Assembly: GCA_003008705.1 (NCBI GenBank)
Contig: PDUO01000015.1
Span: forward strand, 749,290-813,289
Length of the DNA: 64,000 nt
Reading direction: 5' to 3'
Source of the DNA: Pezicula radicicola
Lineage: Eukaryota; Ascomycota; Leotiomycetes; Helotiales; Dermateaceae
How positions within the stretch are numbered: the first letter of the stretch is position 1; each line of letters starts with the position of its first letter. The translations under genes and the position numbers were made by a program. The notes beneath the pieces were generated by a model that was not told where the DNA came from, made no database searches, and saw nothing but the letters and a program-made list of their open reading frames with translations. Shown one piece after another: positions 59,090 through 64,000 of this stretch.

Positions 59090-60801
59090 ATGTCGAAACC
59101 CGATTTACCAAAGAAAGACGATATTGTTCCGACTCATGAAGAATACAAGAATGAGATTAGACTTGAAGATATTGTCGAACCAGAGACTCCAGGTCTGAGG
59201 GAAGCTATTAAAGGAAATGGAAGTGTTCTCTTCTGGACTTTCTTCTTTGCAATAAGTGCAATTGGCTGGTGAGTTAATCAAACTCACTTAATGACCAAAC
59301 TTTAACGAATAACAAGGGGTTTCGATGCACAAGTCAACGGTGCCATGATCTCTGTAGCCTCATTCCGTCGAGATTTTGGATACACCCTCAATGGCGAATA
59401 CATACTCCCAGCAGATTGGCAGAGTGCCTTCAATATCGTTTCATCAGTTGGACAATTCTTCTCTGGTTTTGGTGTCGGTTGGCTGGCAGATAGAATTGGT
59501 CGACGGGGAGCTCTTGGTGCTGGTGTTATAGTTTGTTGTGGTGCTATTGTTGGGCAGATAGTATCTACAACTCGACCGGCTTTTCTCATTAGCAAGTTGT
59601 TGCTCGGTGTTGGATTAGGTTCGTACTTGACTGTTGGGCCTTTGTATTGTTCTGAGGTTAGTCACTCTTTGCTAGAAACTCCGTAAGCAGAGACTGATTG
59701 GTCTTCCTTAGGCTTCTCCAGTAAACTTACGTGGCATAACTACTGCAGGCATCAATCTTGGTATAGTTATTGGCCAACTGCTTTCAAATGCAGCAGTTAA
59801 GGGATTTGGCGAGCGAACAGACCGCTGGGCCTATAGAGCTCCATTTGCTCTGCAATTCCTTTTCGTTGGTACGTGTCAAGCTCTAACGCACTCTGCAACA
59901 CGCAGCTAACAGCCACTCAGCAATCCTTGCAATCGGTCTCCCATTCGCTCCTGAGTCTCCTTGGTATTTGGTACGAAAAGGACAATTCGAGAACGCAAAA
60001 AAGGACTATGCCCGACTATATCCCAATGAAACAGATGTCGATGGAAAGGTCGCATTTATACAGCGCACAGTCCAGATAGAAGAAATGGAGGATAAAGGAG
60101 CATGGATCGACTGTTTCCGAGGTACAAATCTCATCCGTACCTTCATCTCAACCGGTGCTTTTGCTTGTCAACATCTTGTCGGCATTATCTTCGTCCTAGG
60201 ATTTTCAACATATTTCTTCCAGCTCGCCGGTGTCGCAGTATCCCAGTCGTTTGATCTCGGTGTTGGTGTCACTGCCTGTGGTGTCCTCGGAAATTTCCTC
60301 TCCTGGTTTATCGTTAATTCATACGGACGAAGAAAGGTTTTCGTTCAGGGCATGGTCGCACTGACTACACTTCTTCTCCTGATAGGAATAATGGACGTTA
60401 TACCGACCGCGGGGGCCAAATGGGCGCAATCATCCTTCACTGTAATCTACGCCTTCATCTACTTCATGACAATCGGCGCTATGGCCTTCGTATTACTTGG
60501 AGAAGTATCCTCTCCAAAGCTACGAGCGAAGACAACTGGTCTCTGCACAATGACCCAATCTATCTTTGGCATCGGCATGAACTTCGCCGTGCCATACATG
60601 GTAAATCCCGATGCCGGAAATCTGAAGGGAAAAGTGGGTTTTGTGTTTGGTGGATTGGGTCTGATTGCGACAGTTGCAAGCTTCTTCTATGTGCCCGAGT
60701 TGAAAGGGAAGACTTTTGCTGAGATTGATGAGCTTTTTGCTGCGAAGGTGCCGCCGAGGAAGATGGGAGATTATAAGTTGGAGAACCAAGTTAGGGTCTG
60801 A
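59090..60801 (+). CDS. MFS sugar transporter (sugar/H+ symporter type)
   Basis: Predicted plasma-membrane importer. Exons 59090-59268, 59317-59656, 59712-59868, 59921-60801 give 518 residues with about 50 cytosolic residues before 12 membrane segments. The ATG at 59090 (MSKPDLPKK) is used. Marks: GWGFDAQVNGAMISV in helix 1, GVGWLADRIGRRGALGAG after helix 2, PESPWYLVRKGQFENAKKDY after helix 6, STYFFQLAG in helix 7, SYGRRKVFVQG and PELKGKTFAEIDELFAAKVP at the end. It resembles the alpha-glucoside permease branch and is a distant relative of the transporter at 2626. It is divergent from a Zn2Cys6 regulator and near a likely cytosolic GH5, consistent with uptake of an intact glycoside. Confidence 0.9.
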
Positions 60802-61333
60802 TGGCTATATGGAACATATGACCTTTTTAGCTTGAGTTGAACGATCATCTTGAGATCAACAGTACTCAGAGTGATCGCTTGGTTTATTGACCCTTGAAAC
60901 GCATAAGATGGAGTGAAGTTTTACAGGCTTTATACCCAAGAGTAAGTTATCAAATCCCGCGCTTGAACGCTTGAGGCTGAAAGCAATACCCACAAGTCTC
61001 TACCCGTATCACTTGTACGAGCCACAGGCTGTGGATTTCGAGAAAACACCGCAAAAAGGAAAAGGGGAAAGAAAAAGGGATAAATGAACAAAGCCAATGG
61101 CCAACACAAGGAATATACTCAAACCTCTGGTAGAAGTGAATCTCAGAAGGGTATAGGGTATAAACAAACTTGTATAAACTGTATTAGAGACCAGTCCCCC
61201 GCTCTGTTGGCTGAGATGAACCAACGGTGGCGACAATAGGTCCTCCAAGTAAACCAATGATTCATTGCTTTCATGCATGCGACGCCGATGCGCCTTTGCT
61301 ATCCAAACACCCTACGCTTCTTCTATACGAAAA
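60802..61333. other. Intergenic region between convergent genes
   Basis: 532 bp without a supported ORF, holding the 3' ends of the MFS transporter and RXT3. Confidence 0.5.
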
Positions 61334-64000
61334 TTAGAAATCATCCCTCTTAAACATATCCGCCAATCTATCCTTGTAAGGCTTTGGCGGAGTTTGGGCT
61401 GTTATACTTGCAGTCCCATCTCCATTACGACCCTCAACATCCCTGTTCCCATTAATATGTTCCGTCTCTTGCACCGCAAGCGGCTCAGTGTTTCTTTGCA
61501 ATTCCTTTTCTACAACAGCTGGTACCTCTTTTGATTTCGGCTGTTTCCCTTTACGGTCCTCCTTCCACCAGTTCCTACCCAACCCCTTGATATCGCCCAA
61601 TTCGCTATCCAATGGAGCCGGACCACCTCGCTCAAAGCTCTCCTTAATAATACCATCCATCTCGTCATTGTTGTTGCTTTCGTGATGCCCATTTTGAGTG
61701 GGCGCTAATTCTTCGGGCTCGTTGGGGTCTGGGGCTCTTGGTAGCAACTTCATCCTCTTTTTGCCCTCAATCCTTCCCGCATAACTATCAACTCCCTCCA
61801 CCCACTTTATTTTCAGAATTTTAAAACTGACCCCATCATGTACTCCAGTATAACCATGGTGTTTCCCACCCCATTCCCTACTCCCAATACCAAATCTTAT
61901 ACAGGCCGAATACTTCTCAAGCAGCGGAAGTATTAAAATTGTAACATGAAGATCGCGATTCTTTGGAACTTCCATGGGCCCTCCTGGCGGAGGCTCGGTC
62001 ATCTCACCGTCATAGTTGGCGTTTCCTTTGGAGACAGTTGGCCATGGGCCGTCAATTTCAAGGTTCAAAAGATCGACGTCAATATCGTCTGACCATGCAC
62101 CTCGGAACCAGCCTTCATGTATGCAAGCAGCAACAACATCCGAGTCATCAGTGTAGATATCAGTACCCCAGAGAGCTCGACGACTCGTGATCTCCGCTCT
62201 ACTTGTATGCGATAAATGTACTCGCGGAACTTTAATGGTGAATGTACAATTTTCCTGGCCCTGGAAACGAGGAAGTGGCGCTGGGGTGCTGGCGAACCCA
62301 TACATTGAAGGTTGCTGGCCATTTGACGACGCTGGCTTGAGCGTTGGATCGTAGTATTCGTGTCCAAGGTGATAGCGTGGCAGATGTGCAACGGACTCAA
62401 TAACTTGGTTTGAACGAATGATCCTCTTTGGTATGGGCTCAGGATTAGGAGTTGGAGCTCTGATGGGGGTGGGATTTTGGTTCCTCGGGGTTGGAGCTGG
62501 AATTATGTGATGGTGAAGGTTGGGGTGATCTCTGATGTCGTGACCTGGTGGGGAGGGGACTGCACTGCCGCCCTTGACACTTTTAAAGGGTGTTAAATTA
62601 GATTGAGAAGGCGATGAGACTTGGTCATCAGAACGGCGTTGGTGACTCGATCAAAGTTAAGTCAGTATTAAAAGTTATTTAGGGGCGATGGAATACGTAC
62701 TGATGATGTCGCCTGGGGCCATGATTGTGATCTCCGGTCTTAAGACGTTTGCCACGGGCAAATGCTGGGGTTTGCCTGCCAGTGCTATCTTCATCGTCAC
62801 CTCTGCTGTCATCTTCTTTCAATTTCCTTCTCCTGCTTCCTCCTCGAGATGCGCTGCGAGCAATGCCATGGCCCCCATTCTCAATCGGTGAGTTTTGGGC
62901 TACACCATTTTCCAGATCTTCGCGTCTCATTTGTCCAGAATTTGAAAAGGGTAAGTTTTGAGGTCCAGCATTGACAGGACTTGGTGCTCCCATCGCGCCA
63001 CCTACTCCGCTTCCAATACCAGAAAACATCCTTCCAAATTCGCTCTTGATCCCAGGCTCTCCACCTGGTGTACCTATCTGGGCCTGCGCTCCTTGAACAG
63101 CTTGAGGTAACGGTGAAACTCGTCCTTTACGATTAATTTCCTGAACACCCAAAAATCTTTGTTGTGTCGCCTGCTGAGCTTCCTCGGGTGGGGGTCTTCC
63201 TGGAGACTCGTGGGGTGGAAACGGCGGTCTTTGCGGAAGTCTATCATATATAGACTGCTGCTGCTCATGTTGTTGCTGTAGTTGGTGTGCTAGTGCTATC
63301 CGCTGACGTTCTTGTAAGTTGGCTTCGTACTGTGATGCAGGAACAGTACCATACTGTGGAGGCATGGAAGATGGCTGTGATCCCGGAGGCAGGCGAGGGT
63401 CTGTTGGCGCAAAAGCCGAAGAGGCTGGGTAAGGAGCAGTTGTTGCCGGATGGTGGTCATAAGTCGTCGGGATTTGTGGTGGAGGAGGTCGCTGTTCAAC
63501 TGGTTGCTCATATCCAGGGCGAGGGCGCGCATAGTCAGGACGCATCCACGCCGGTTGTTCTCGAGTCTCAGGAGGAGGTCGGTGTTGGTTCTGTGCTACT
63601 ACTTGAGCCCGATGATCATATTCTGCTTTTATACGATCACGCTCATATATTGCAGCCCTCTCTCGTTCCCTGTCTCGTTCTCTTTCGTGCTCTCTTTGCA
63701 TTGCTAGTTCCCTGTCCCGCCGCTCCCTCTCAGCATAAGCATACACTGGATTTTCTCTTTCTCTGTCGCCAAAAGTAGGAGGTCGCTGATATGATGGTTC
63801 TGGTCTACTCTGAAGCTCTGCCGCTCTTGGATTATGTTCCTCTCGCCTTCCAAAAACATTTTCCATATTTCTTTCCACAGGTCCCCTAAGACCTTCGGGG
63901 ATACGAGAGGGTGGTGGGTTGAAGGCAGTCGGTTGACTACTCGGTCGAGGTGGCATGTTTGGATTTGACACGCGAATGGGCTGCGGTGGTTGCTGTTCTC
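61334..64000 (-). CDS. RXT3: Rxt3, subunit of the Rpd3L histone deacetylase complex (5' end beyond window)
   Basis: Chromatin regulator in the large Rpd3 deacetylase complex. Exons in the window: 62701-64000 (open at the right edge; the frame continues upstream of 63971 as EQQPPQPIRV) and 61334-62645, with a 55-bp intron 62646-62700. At least 870 residues. The first visible part is disordered: proline/glutamine-rich, with an Arg/Glu repeat tract (REHERERDRERERA) and a basic nuclear-signal-like RGGSRRRKLKED. The Rxt3 domain lies in the second exon: SRRALWGTDIYTDDSDVVAA, CIHEGWFRGAWSDDIDVDL, CIRFGIGSREWGGKHHGY and SFKILKIKWVEGVDSYAGR. A short C-terminal motif ends DRLADMFKRDDF. The family call is strong; the true start is outside the window. 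Confidence 0.93.

Noticed and set aside
1..64000. CRISPR array, operons, tRNA or rRNA genes, intact transposons
   Set aside because: No regularly spaced direct repeats, no tRNA B-box/cloverleaf that I could fold with confidence, and no transposase, integrase or reverse-transcriptase motifs were seen; CRISPR and operons are also not expected in a fungal nuclear genome.

Overview
This window comes from the nuclear genome of a filamentous ascomycete (Pezizomycotina). The signs are many short introns (about 41-180 bp, GT-AG, CTRAY-type branch sites, one likely GC-AG), a Zn2Cys6 regulator, fungal-type sugar permeases and a Tom1-type HECT ligase. A leotiomycete (Botrytis/Sclerotinia relatives) is my best guess from general resemblance, but nothing in the window proves it. 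I predict 18 protein-coding genes, two of them cut by the window edges. I joined exons by hand and checked that the reading frame closes across every junction. I recognise no tRNA, rRNA, CRISPR array or intact transposon.

Left part (1-13.2 kb). A secreted GH27 alpha-galactosidase (cut at its 3' end) is divergent from an MFS alpha-glucoside-type sugar transporter. Next come UTP7 and TSR1, two 40S-subunit biogenesis factors that share a 279-bp divergent promoter, then a DAO-family flavin amine oxidase and the membrane-anchored peptidyl-tRNA hydrolase PTH2.

Middle part (14-31.5 kb). This stretch is gene-poor and accessory-like: an amidase-signature enzyme, a secreted berberine-bridge-type FAD oxidase, about 4 kb without a recognisable gene, a single-pass membrane protein of unknown function, and then a redox group (2-oxoglutarate/Fe(II) dioxygenase, zinc alcohol dehydrogenase, short-chain dehydrogenase). 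No polyketide, peptide or terpene synthase is present.

Right part (32.4-64 kb). A 12.6-kb gene encodes a HECT E3 ligase of about 4,090 residues (Tom1/HUWE1 type). It is followed by a Gyp5-like TBC Rab-GAP, a repeat-bearing intergenic region, a HAD hydrolase with a disordered N-terminus, a likely intracellular GH5 glycosidase, a Zn2Cys6 regulator, a second MFS sugar transporter divergent from that regulator, and the Rxt3 subunit of the Rpd3L histone deacetylase complex (cut at its 5' end).

Two local gene sets look functional: alpha-galactosidase plus transporter (1-5 kb), and GH5 plus Zn2Cys6 regulator plus transporter (54.6-60.8 kb). The second could be a small regulated locus for importing a beta-glycoside and hydrolysing it inside the cell. 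Other points worth attention are gene-structure oddities: a 13-nt micro-exon, a GC-AG intron, a 41-bp intron, an in-frame 51-bp intron, and a membrane-protein ORF whose apparent stop lies inside an intron. I see nothing that is clearly a wholly new system.
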